From Firmicutes bacterium CAG:345 (GTDB taxonomy: Bacteria > Bacillota_I > Bacilli_A > RFN20 > CAG-288), in contig FR893385.1 in assembly GCA_000433315.1 (NCBI GenBank), forward strand, positions 230,799-294,798: 64,000 nucleotides of DNA. The letters are read 5' to 3'. Made by a program: the position numbers and the translations under genes. This document shows positions 25,196 through 33,298 of this stretch, one piece after another; within the stretch, counting starts at the first letter, position 1; each line of letters begins with the position of its first letter. The notes beneath the pieces are model-generated. The model was not told the origin of the DNA. It was given only the letters and a program-made list of their open reading frames with translations, and searched no databases.

Positions 25196-27352
25196 TTAAT
25201 CGTTATAATTATAAGTATTAATTTTTTGTACACCATCTTGGCCAGTTATAGATAATAAGCAAAGTCTATAGCCTTTATTGTTCCAATCACAAAGAGCAAC
25301 TTCAACTGTTACTTCTTGACCATCATATTCTTTTAACATTTTATATTGACTATTAGCATCACTGCAGTAGAATAATGCAGAAGCATCTTTATCAGCTGCA
25401 CCATTAATAGTTAAATAAGCATTTGAATAAAATTTTGTTTCAACAAATTTAATTACACCTGTAACAACAAATGCTTTATTTGTAACATTAGTTTCAGTTG
25501 TTATCTTTAACAAATCAGCAAAAGTTTTAGATTTATCAAATGAAGCAGTGGAATAATCATGTTTTCCATAAAGATTAGCAACAATTGTAGCAGATTGAAT
25601 ACAACTTTGAACTGTTGTATTTTCTTTACTGATTTTTTGAACTCTATAACCTTCAATAATTACTTCATTTCCAAAGCTAATAGTATTTAATACTTCAGCA
25701 TCCATTGTAACTGCAATGATACCTGTATCATCAACTAAATAAAAACCACTTTGATTAATTAAGGATGGTCCAGCAATACCACGAACAGTAATTTTATTTT
25801 CAGCATCAACTGGAGAATTAAATGCTTCATCAACTGTCAAAGCAGAAATAACTTTTGGTGCATCTACTTTAATTGTTATCTTCTTTTCAACTGGAGTATA
25901 TCCCTCATTGTTTAATGTAACAGTTATTTCAGCAGTTCCGTTATTTTTGGCATGCATAACTGTTTGTCCGTCTTCTTCAGCAAAATTAATAACATTTTCA
26001 TCATTAGATTTATAAGAAATACTAACTTTGCTCAAATCAATTAAATCATTAGAAATAGAAGTAGGAACATTCAATAGAGGGTCACCGGTGTAAGTATCTT
26101 TAAATATATCTTTAACATAATATTCATATGCAAATTCTTGAGCTTTAGCTTGATCAAAAGTATATCCTTCATCAACAACTTGAATTGGAACAAAACGCCA
26201 ATAGCAAGCAGTTGTTGTTGATTTAGCATTGATTGCTGTTAAATAGACTGTGCAAATCTTACCATCAAATTCATTTAACCATTTATAATCGCTTCCACTA
26301 GCTTGTGTATAAGAATATGATCCAGTTTTTCCATCTAAATCATTAATATAATAGTTAACAAATCCTTTTCCATCAACTTTCTTTACTTGTGCATAAGTTT
26401 TGAAAATTTTATTAGATATATTTTCTGTTACAGGTGTATTAACTAATTCTTTAACTGTAATTTCACTGATCCATGATTTATCAAAATCAGTATTGCCTTC
26501 ATCATTTTCAATTAATGTTGCACTAGAAATTTGGCAACTTCCTTTATATCCAAATTTTTCAGCATTAGATTTCTCACCTTCAAGAATCCAAGAATCTTTT
26601 TTACCTGCAATAGTTACTGTATTTCCAATAGAAACACGTGCTGCAATTTGACTATCATAAACATAGATTGAACCAGTTTCATCAACAATGTAGAATCCAT
26701 TAGGAATTAAGCCTGTAGCATAAGTAATTCTTGCTACAACACCAGTTGTTTTAACTAAGTGTTCTAATTCTACTTCACGAACAGCAGAAATCTTCATTTC
26801 TTCATATTCAGAAGGATCAATAACTGGATCAACGTGTTCAAATGAAATTAGTCTAGCATTTTTTATTTCAGCGGTGCCGTTAAAACTATGCAATGTAACA
26901 GAGACAATAACAATATCACCAGCATAAGGTTTATTTTCTAATTCACTGTATCTTAAGTTTCCATCGGCATCATATGTTCCATAAACACTAATTGTTCCTG
27001 TATCATCTTTTAAAGTCATTTGACCATATGTAGGATTATCGATTGATACAATTGTTGCTTTGATCAAATATCTTTCAGTTGTTGGATCTTCACCAGCTTT
27101 TAAACCAATTTCAATTGCCTTAGCAATTGTTATAGTATTTCCATCTGGAAGAGAAGAAGTAGAACTAGATGAAGAAGGTGTACTAGTAGATGTACTTGTT
27201 AAAATAGAAGATGAAGTGCTGCTAGAACTTATAGAGGAAGTAGAAGAAGAGGTTGATGATACACTAGAACTCGTTGTTGGAAGAACATTAGAACATCCTG
27301 CGAGTAAGGTAATTGAAGTTAATGCTAAAATGCTAAATAGACTTTTTTTCAT
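25196..27352 (-). CDS. Lipoprotein with Ser/Thr-rich linker and repeated OB-fold-like domains
   Basis: A 718-residue surface lipoprotein. The signal peptide ends with lipobox LLAGC (Cys ~20), followed by a ~45-residue linker of almost only Ser and Thr. Three OB-fold-like units of the YdeI/nucleic-acid-binding type are visible by repeated strand pairs. They are GQMTLKDDTGTISVYG (~110), GFYIVDETGSIYVYD (~220) and GFYLVDDTGIIAVTM (~535). Between the second and third is a Big-type Ig-like segment (SYKSNDENVINF, HAKNNGTAEITVT). Similar architectures occur in surface proteins of gut Erysipelotrichia-type bacteria; ligands are unknown. RBS AAGGAG is upstream. A structured leader lies 38-116 nt upstream of the ATG. 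It is not linked to an ABC transporter here. Confidence 0.75.
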   Translation of the reverse strand: MKKSLFSILALTSITLLAGCSNVLPTTSSSVSSTSSSTSSISSSSTSSSILTSTSTSTPSSSSSTSSLPDGNTITIAKAIEIGLKAGEDPTTERYLIKATIVSIDNPTYGQMTLKDDTGTISVYGTYDADGNLRYSELENKPYAGDIVIVSVTLHSFNGTAEIKNARLISFEHVDPVIDPSEYEEMKISAVREVELEHLVKTTGVVARITYATGLIPNGFYIVDETGSIYVYDSQIAARVSIGNTVTIAGKKDSWILEGEKSNAEKFGYKGSCQISSATLIENDEGNTDFDKSWISEITVKELVNTPVTENISNKIFKTYAQVKKVDGKGFVNYYINDLDGKTGSYSYTQASGSDYKWLNEFDGKICTVYLTAINAKSTTTACYWRFVPIQVVDEGYTFDQAKAQEFAYEYYVKDIFKDTYTGDPLLNVPTSISNDLIDLSKVSISYKSNDENVINFAEEDGQTVMHAKNNGTAEITVTLNNEGYTPVEKKITIKVDAPKVISALTVDEAFNSPVDAENKITVRGIAGPSLINQSGFYLVDDTGIIAVTMDAEVLNTISFGNEVIIEGYRVQKISKENTTVQSCIQSATIVANLYGKHDYSTASFDKSKTFADLLKITTETNVTNKAFVVTGVIKFVETKFYSNAYLTINGAADKDASALFYCSDANSQYKMLKEYDGQEVTVEVALCDWNNKGYRLCLLSITGQDGVQKINTYNYND

Positions 27353-27390
27353 TTTTACTCCTTATAAATCTATCTTTATCACAAAAAGAA

Positions 27391-27468
27391 AAGATACCCA
27401 TAGGTAGAGAATAACTCGTACTTATCGTTTTTTTTGCATTGAACAAATTGAACAATGGGGGGTATCTT
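27391..27468 (-). ncRNA. Candidate structured leader RNA upstream of the OB-fold lipoprotein
   Basis: On the minus strand, 5'-AAGATACCC (27468-27460) pairs perfectly over 9 bp with GGGTATCTT (27399-27391). The latter is followed at once by the U-rich TTCTTTTT. The enclosed ~60 nt contain a CATTG/CAATG hairpin (27437-27457) and a weaker ATAA/TTAT hairpin (27411-27425), suggesting a three-way junction. The closing stem plus U-tract resembles a terminator, so this could be a cis-regulatory element. I cannot match it to a named riboswitch class. Confidence 0.35.
27438..27455. repeat. tandem 9-bp direct repeat
   Basis: Two perfect head-to-tail copies of ATTGAACAA inside the candidate leader RNA. 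They could be an operator for a repeat-binding regulator or simply part of the RNA hairpin. Confidence 0.45.
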
Positions 27469-27555
27469 AGTACTTTTATGATATAAATTTGGAAGCTTGC
27501 TTCCTATATAATTATAAATAATAACCATATTTAATTCAAGTCAAAAAAATGTAAA

Positions 27556-27599
27556 TTATAAAAAAGCTTTGAATTTACATTTTTTTCAATTCAAAGCTT
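27556..27599 (-). terminator. intrinsic terminator of ftsH
   Basis: A 12-bp perfect stem AAGCTTTGAATT/AATTCAAAGCTT (27564-27575 with 27588-27599) and a 12-nt T-rich loop. On the minus strand U residues follow the stem. It starts 6 nt after the ftsH stop codon. Confidence 0.8.
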
Positions 27600-27604
27600 A
27601 CATT

Positions 27605-30049
27605 TTATTTATTTTTTGTTAAAAATTCTGCGTAATTTTTTATAGAATCTTTTGTTGTTTCAATCAAGAAAACCGGAGTTTTCATCTCAGTTTCTATCTT
27701 TTGACCAAAATCAGAAGCAGTAATATGCATCAAATCCATTTGATCAATAGACAATACTAATAATGAATACTTTCTAGAAGCAGCAAATTTCTTTATAGTA
27801 CTATCAATAGTAGATGCTCTATAACTATTTGCATTTGCAGAACGAGACTCAGCAAGTATAACAAGACATTCAGGATTTTGATTGAACATTCTTTTCAAAT
27901 CTTCATTTATCTTATCACATTTAGGTGATTCGCCAAAATATGGCAACGAAGTTTTAGCTTTTTCTCTTATTTGCATTTCTTCTTCGTTTTCAGAAATTTT
28001 ATGTTCATCAACACTTGGAAGTTCACGATGTTCTAATAAATATGAAATTTGTTCTGCTGTTAAAGTTTCAACATTTATTAATGTCTCAGCCATAAGTTTC
28101 ACATCTTCTTGATGTTCGAGCAAAATTTTTCTAGCTTCCTGATGACATTCTTCAATTATTCTATATACTTCTTTATCAATTTCATATGCCTTTTGTGAAG
28201 AGAAATTTTTTGTTGTATCTGAATAATCTCTACCGAGGAATACAGAGCCACTAGGCTGACCATATTGAATTAATCCCAATGGACTCATTCCATATTGAGT
28301 AACCATAGCTTTAGCTAATTTAGTAGCCATTTCTATATCATTACTAGCTCCTGTAGAAACATCGCCAAAGAAAATTTCCTCTGATGTTCTACCGCCTAAA
28401 TATCCAATTATTCTTGCCTTTAATTCACTTTCAGTTAAAAGGAAACGATCTTGTTCAGGCGTCATCATAACATGACCACCAGTACGTCCACGTGGAACAA
28501 TTGTTACTTTTTGAACCTTATCAGAATGAGGAACAAATAAACCGATAATCGCATGTCCTGATTCATGATATGCAACTTGTTTCTTTTCTTCAGGAAGCAT
28601 ATGTTTATTAGATTTAGCAGGTCCAGAAATGGATCTATCGATGGCTTCGTCTATATCTTTAATTGTAATTCTATCACGACGTTCACGAACTGCTAAGATT
28701 GCAGCGTCATTCATAATATTAGCAATATCAGCTCCAGAGAAACCAGTTGTTCGAGAAGCAAGAGCAGAAAAATCAACATCATCCGCAATTGTCTTTCCAC
28801 GAGCATGAACTTTAAAAATTGCCTCACGGCCTTCTTTATCAGGCAAATCTACAGTAATTTGACGATCAAAACGTCCAGCACGTAACAAAGCAGGATCCAA
28901 AACATCAGCGCGGTTAGTAGCAGCAATAATAATAACACCAGAATTATCAGCAAAGCCATCCATTTCTACCAATAATTGATTTAATGTTTGCTCTCTTTCA
29001 TCATTTCCGCCGCCTAAACCTGCTCCTCTTTGACGACCGACAGCATCAATTTCATCAATAAATACCAAACAAGGGGCATTATTTTTAGCTGTTTTAAACA
29101 TATCACGAACACGAGAAGCACCAACACCTACATACATTTCAACAAAATCTGATCCAGAAATTGAATAGAAAGGAACTTCAGCTTCACCAGCAACAGCCTT
29201 AGCTAATAAAGTTTTACCTGTTCCCGGAGGTCCAACAAGGAGGACACCTTTAGGCAATTTAGCTCCTAATCTCGTATACTTTTGTGCGTTTTTAAAATAA
29301 TCTACAATTTCGATTAATTCTGATTTAACCTCATCACATCCAGCAACATCAGCAAATTTAGTCTTAGTATTTGTAACTCTTCGTGCCTTTGAAGAAGCAA
29401 CATCTGTCTGATTTTTCATCTGCTCTTTCATGCTTTTATTGAGGCGAGAAATAGCAAACCATCCAGCACCAATCGTTACTACGGTAATAAGAATTGTTGG
29501 TAACCATGATAAAAAGGCGTTATTTGATGGAGTTAAAGACTTATACACGTCAGAATTATAAAATCTATTATTTGGATTAGGATCAATACCAGTAATTGTA
29601 TTATTTGCAACAGTTACAGCTGATCTAGTTCTAACTATTTCAAGAACATAATAATAAGATGTTTTAGTATCTAATGTTCCATTAAATTTCCAAAGAGTAC
29701 TAGTTTCAATTTTATTATTAGTTACTTCGTAATACTCTCCATAAATTTGATATTGTTGAGTATCAGTAGTACAAACTTGAGTTTGAAGAAGTGTAACATA
29801 TTTATTTTCCAAAACATTAGCTAATTCACCTTCATAACTAATATTTCCATCTTCATCAACAACCTGTCTTATATCAGCATTTGTAAAAGTCTTTGTATTC
29901 TTTGAACTATATGATGGTCTTACTAAAAAGAAAATCATAAATGTAACAATTGCAATAACGACAATATAAATAAGTGCAGTACCTATCCATGGACGACGAG
30001 ATAGTGGTTTTTGATTATTATCTTCAGGACCTTTTGGGGCAATTGGCAT
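27605..30049 (-). CDS. ftsH: ATP-dependent zinc metalloprotease FtsH with C-terminal extension
   Basis: FtsH is a membrane-anchored AAA+ protease that degrades membrane and regulatory proteins. Two membrane helices (around residues 20-42 and 180-200) flank an extracytoplasmic domain. The AAA+ module has Walker A GPPGTGKT near 275, the pore-loop region DFVEMYVGVGAS, Walker B VFIDEIDA and the SRH segment. The M41 protease has HESGHA near 494. At 814 residues it exceeds the usual 600-700. After the protease (from about residue 690) comes a ~110-residue domain (PECLVILAES, YSLLVLSIDQ, KTPVFLIET) that looks thioredoxin-like in strand pattern but lacks Cys pairs. RBS AGGAGG and a promoter are upstream. 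Confidence 0.95.
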   Translation of the reverse strand: MPIAPKGPEDNNQKPLSRRPWIGTALIYIVVIAIVTFMIFFLVRPSYSSKNTKTFTNADIRQVVDEDGNISYEGELANVLENKYVTLLQTQVCTTDTQQYQIYGEYYEVTNNKIETSTLWKFNGTLDTKTSYYYVLEIVRTRSAVTVANNTITGIDPNPNNRFYNSDVYKSLTPSNNAFLSWLPTILITVVTIGAGWFAISRLNKSMKEQMKNQTDVASSKARRVTNTKTKFADVAGCDEVKSELIEIVDYFKNAQKYTRLGAKLPKGVLLVGPPGTGKTLLAKAVAGEAEVPFYSISGSDFVEMYVGVGASRVRDMFKTAKNNAPCLVFIDEIDAVGRQRGAGLGGGNDEREQTLNQLLVEMDGFADNSGVIIIAATNRADVLDPALLRAGRFDRQITVDLPDKEGREAIFKVHARGKTIADDVDFSALASRTTGFSGADIANIMNDAAILAVRERRDRITIKDIDEAIDRSISGPAKSNKHMLPEEKKQVAYHESGHAIIGLFVPHSDKVQKVTIVPRGRTGGHVMMTPEQDRFLLTESELKARIIGYLGGRTSEEIFFGDVSTGASNDIEMATKLAKAMVTQYGMSPLGLIQYGQPSGSVFLGRDYSDTTKNFSSQKAYEIDKEVYRIIEECHQEARKILLEHQEDVKLMAETLINVETLTAEQISYLLEHRELPSVDEHKISENEEEMQIREKAKTSLPYFGESPKCDKINEDLKRMFNQNPECLVILAESRSANANSYRASTIDSTIKKFAASRKYSLLVLSIDQMDLMHITASDFGQKIETEMKTPVFLIETTKDSIKNYAEFLTKNK

Positions 30050-30106
30050 ATTTTAACCTCCTTTATATTTTTAAAATTATTAAATAGCAAAATTTATAGC
30101 TACTAA

Positions 30107-30135
30107 ATTATATCATGTAAAAATGTATAGAACAA
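30107..30135 (-). promoter_or_regulatory. promoter of ftsH
   Basis: TTGTTC (-35, 30130-30135) and TATAAT (-10, 30107-30112) on the minus strand with a 17-bp spacer, about 58 nt upstream of the ftsH ATG. Confidence 0.6.
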
Positions 30136-30152
30136 AGAATATAATCAGTTTA

Positions 30153-30180
30153 TTTTGACAAAATTTATTATATGTCAAAA
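30153..30180. promoter_or_regulatory. inverted repeat in the ftsH-yihY divergent region
   Basis: A perfect inverted repeat, TTTTGACA (30153-30160) and TGTCAAAA (30173-30180), with a 12-bp AT spacer. It lies about 20 bp upstream of the ftsH -35 box and 50 bp upstream of the yihY start. The size and symmetry fit a dimeric regulator's operator; the regulator is unknown. Confidence 0.45.
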
Positions 30181-30232
30181 TTCAATAAAATATGTTATTA
30201 ATAAAAAAAACGTTTTAGAATAAAATATTTCT

Positions 30233-31183
30233 ATGAAGCAAAACAAACTAAAAACAAAATTATTAAAATGGTATAATTCTTCACATTTAAAAAAATTTAT
30301 TGATTTTTCTATAAAATTATGGAAAATTAACGGATATTTTTACATGCCTTCATCTTTGGCTTTTTATTTTATAATTTCTCTTGTTCCAATTTCATCTATT
30401 TTATTTATGCTTCTTTCTTATTTTTCAAGAAATTTTGCCGATTCTATTATTGCTTTTTTAGAAAGCTTCACAATTTTTTCTAATTCTAATATTCAGCAAA
30501 TTCTAGAATATTTAAAATCAATAAATACAAGTGATTACATTGCTCTTATAACTTCCATAATCGGTTCACTATATGTTGCTTCACGTGCGATAGAATGCTT
30601 TTCAAGATTCGCAGATAGATTTTATGGAAAAGAAACATTAAATCATCACTTTTTTAAAAGAAAAGGAAGGTCAATGCTTTTAACATTGTTATTTGCTTTA
30701 TTTACTTCTGTAATTTGTATCAACTTTGTCCTTCTTTCTCCATTTTTTGAAAAAATATTCGGTTATGGTATTGGTAAAACTATTCAATATTTTGCTGGTT
30801 TATTTATATTATTTATTGGTATTCTATTCTTCTATAAAGTATCTCCTACCCAAAAAGAAAAACTAATAAATTTAATTCCAGGAGCATTATTTAGTGCTAT
30901 AGGTATTTCTTTAACTTTATTTTTCTATGGTATATACCTCTCTTATTCCATCGGTCATTTTTCAGAAATTTATGGTCCATTGACATCTCTTATTATTATT
31001 CTATTTGTTTCGTTATTTTCAAGTTATATTTTCATAACAGGTTTTTATCTAATAATATTACTGAATGAAATCAAAGAGAAAAAAGCAAATGAAAAAAAAG
31101 AAAAGGAAAAAAAGGAACAACAAAAAAAGAAGTTGAGTATTATAATTATAAAAAACACTTCAACTTCTAAAAAAACTAAATAA
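30233..31183 (+). CDS. YihY/BrkB-family inner membrane protein
   Basis: A 316-residue polytopic membrane protein of the YihY/virulence factor BrkB family. Diagnostic stretches are SSLAFYFIISLVPISSILFML near residue 40 and YGPLTSLIIILFVSLFSSYIFITGFYLI near 245, with about six helices. The tail is highly charged (KEKKANEKKEKEKKEQQKKK), followed by a short hydrophobic run and a basic end. The family's function is not settled. It is divergent from ftsH and overlaps the convergent rluA-type gene by 8 bp. Confidence 0.85.
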   Translation: MKQNKLKTKLLKWYNSSHLKKFIDFSIKLWKINGYFYMPSSLAFYFIISLVPISSILFMLLSYFSRNFADSIIAFLESFTIFSNSNIQQILEYLKSINTSDYIALITSIIGSLYVASRAIECFSRFADRFYGKETLNHHFFKRKGRSMLLTLLFALFTSVICINFVLLSPFFEKIFGYGIGKTIQYFAGLFILFIGILFFYKVSPTQKEKLINLIPGALFSAIGISLTLFFYGIYLSYSIGHFSEIYGPLTSLIIILFVSLFSSYIFITGFYLIILLNEIKEKKANEKKEKEKKEQQKKKLSIIIIKNTSTSKKTK

Positions 31184-31826
31184 TCTTATCAAAGTACTTA
31201 TTGATTGTAAATTGTTTTTTCTTCAAATTCAAATTATCATCAAATAACAATTCGTATGCACGAAGTGACAATCCTTTTTTTATTGTCGATCCATACTTTT
31301 TATCGCCCACAATAGGATGCCCTATAAGTGCAAAAGATGCTCTAATTTGATTTCTTTTTCCAGTAAGTATACTTATATCAACATAAGATTTTTCATCATT
31401 AGAAGAAATCAATCGATAATCAGTTATAGCTAATTGTCCATTTTTATTTTTATTTGTAGCAAATACATTATTGAATTTATCAGTAATAAGATAAACTTTT
31501 AATCTATCTTTTTCTTTTTTTATTTTTCCTTCAACTAGAGCTTCATATTTTCTAACAACTTTTTGTTCTTCAAATTGTTTTTGAAGTAATGTTTTCATTT
31601 CAGCATTTTTTGCAAAAATAACTAATCCACTAGTATCTTTATCAAGTCTATGAACAATAAAAATACGGCCATTTTGCTTTTTAACATGTTCGTAAACTTG
31701 ATGATACAAGGTAGCCTCTACTGGAGTTTTTTCATCCTTAATTGTTATTAATCCACTAGGCTTATCAACAACAATAACATCCTCATCTTCATAGATGATT
31801 TTCATCTTTAAAATTTTTCTTTTCAT
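31176..31826 (-). CDS. RluA-family pseudouridine synthase (short, no S4 domain)
   Basis: A 216-residue RluA-family pseudouridine synthase. YEDEDVIVVDKPSGL is followed by the catalytic IVHRLDKDTSGLVIFAK, whose Asp is the nucleophile, then VRKYEALVEG and ILTGKRNQIRASFALIGHPIVGDKKYG. There is no N-terminal S4 domain, so it resembles the compact RluA/RluD-like or TruC-type group; the target cannot be told. It is the third gene of malQ-glpK-rluA: the ATG is 1 nt past the glpK stop, so translation is probably coupled. Confidence 0.88.
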   Translation of the reverse strand: MKRKILKMKIIYEDEDVIVVDKPSGLITIKDEKTPVEATLYHQVYEHVKKQNGRIFIVHRLDKDTSGLVIFAKNAEMKTLLQKQFEEQKVVRKYEALVEGKIKKEKDRLKVYLITDKFNNVFATNKNKNGQLAITDYRLISSNDEKSYVDISILTGKRNQIRASFALIGHPIVGDKKYGSTIKKGLSLRAYELLFDDNLNLKKKQFTINKYFDKII

Positions 31827-31827
31827 T

Positions 31828-33297
31828 TTATTTAAATAACAAAGTAGCTTTCACAGCTTTTTCATATTGAGCTATTTTAATATTGCGTTTTTCCACATTC
31901 ATTTTCGGATTAAAGACATCGCTAGAAAATGTTATTTTTTTAATATCTTCCAAATCTAAAAAATATCCACTGGTAATTCCAACTAGAAAAGCAGCCCCTA
32001 AAGATGTTGTTTCTACTACTTCTGGTCTAAGAATTTTAGTTGGCACGATATCACTTTGGAACTGCATAAGATAATTATTACTACTTGCACCCCCATCAAC
32101 ACTTAAATAATTCAATTGAATTTTTGTATCATCAATCATTGTCTTTATGACATCATAAGCTTGTAAAGCAATTCCTTCTAATGTTGCTTTCACAATATCA
32201 TTTTTATTCGTTCCTCTTGTAATGCCATATATTGCACCTCGACATTCATTATCCCAATATGGCGTACCAAGTCCAGCAAAAGCAGGAACAACAATTAAAG
32301 ATTCATCTTTAGAAAAAAAAGCTTTTTCTTCTGTTTCAGCAGCATTTTCAACTAAATTTAATCCATCTCTAAGCCATTGAACAGCAGCCCCACCAATAAA
32401 AACCGACCCTTCCAACGCATAGTACTTTTCGTTTTTTGTTGTTAATCCTATTGTTGTCAAAAGACCATTTTCTGAATAAACTGGATTATTTCCTGTATTC
32501 ATTAAACAAAATAAGCCAGTGCCATAGGTCATTTTAATTCCACCTTTTTTTATCAATTGATGTCCTAATAATGCAGATTGTTGATCTCCAGCAACTCCCA
32601 TAATTTTTATAGGTCCACAAGAAAATAAATTAGTTTCTCCATAATAATCTGAACTATTTTTTACTTCAGGCAACATAATTTTTGGAATATTAAATATCTT
32701 TAAAAGATCATCATCATATTGCAATGTCTCAATATTAAATAATTGCGTACGAGATGCATTGCTAGTATCAGTTGCAAATATTTTTCCACCTGTTAATTTA
32801 TAAACTAACCAACTATCTATAGTACAAGCTTTTACGTATCCGTTTTCAGCCCTTTCTTGAAGATTATATTTGTCTAAAAGATATCTAATTTTTGTTGAAG
32901 AAAAATATGAAGACATTGTCAATCCAGTTTTTCTATGAATTAAATCTTTATACTCTAAATATTTTTTTACAACATCATTTGTTTCATTGCTTTGCCAAAC
33001 AATAGCTTCTGTTAAAGGTTTTCCAGTATTAGAATCAAATAGTAAACAAGTTTCTCTTTGTGTAGCTATTCCTAAGCCTATTATATCTTTGCCGGAAACA
33101 CCTGTTCTTATCAAAACTTCATTGATGACATCAACAGCTGAAACAAAAATAGCGGTTGGATCTTGATGAACATACCCAGGAAAAGGGTATGTGCACTCTA
33201 AATCTCGCTGGGCAGTATAAATTTTATGTCCAGCAAGATCAAAAAGCGTCGCTCTAGTTGAAGTAGTTCCACTATCTAATGCGAATAAATATTTCAT
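31828..33297 (-). CDS. glpK: Glycerol kinase
   Basis: An FGGY-family kinase of 489 residues. The phosphate-1 motif ALDSGTTSTRATLFD, the substrate-site ATQRET and AIVWQ, MGVAGDQQSALLGH, YGTGLFCLMNTG and the C-terminal VDGGASSNNYLMQFQSDIV all follow glycerol kinase. The usual AIVWQDRRT reads AIVWQSNETN here, a deviation next to the glycerol-binding Trp, so another polyol is possible. It lies between malQ (1 nt gap) and rluA in one operon. No glycerol facilitator or glycerol-phosphate oxidase is in the window. Confidence 0.88.
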   Translation of the reverse strand: MKYLFALDSGTTSTRATLFDLAGHKIYTAQRDLECTYPFPGYVHQDPTAIFVSAVDVINEVLIRTGVSGKDIIGLGIATQRETCLLFDSNTGKPLTEAIVWQSNETNDVVKKYLEYKDLIHRKTGLTMSSYFSSTKIRYLLDKYNLQERAENGYVKACTIDSWLVYKLTGGKIFATDTSNASRTQLFNIETLQYDDDLLKIFNIPKIMLPEVKNSSDYYGETNLFSCGPIKIMGVAGDQQSALLGHQLIKKGGIKMTYGTGLFCLMNTGNNPVYSENGLLTTIGLTTKNEKYYALEGSVFIGGAAVQWLRDGLNLVENAAETEEKAFFSKDESLIVVPAFAGLGTPYWDNECRGAIYGITRGTNKNDIVKATLEGIALQAYDVIKTMIDDTKIQLNYLSVDGGASSNNYLMQFQSDIVPTKILRPEVVETTSLGAAFLVGITSGYFLDLEDIKKITFSSDVFNPKMNVEKRNIKIAQYEKAVKATLLFK

Positions 33298-33298
33298 T

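Noticed and set aside
27120..27290. Microsatellite-like Ser/Thr repeat as a CRISPR or structural repeat
   Set aside because: It is degenerate TCx/ACx codons encoding the lipoprotein linker, with no spacer structure.
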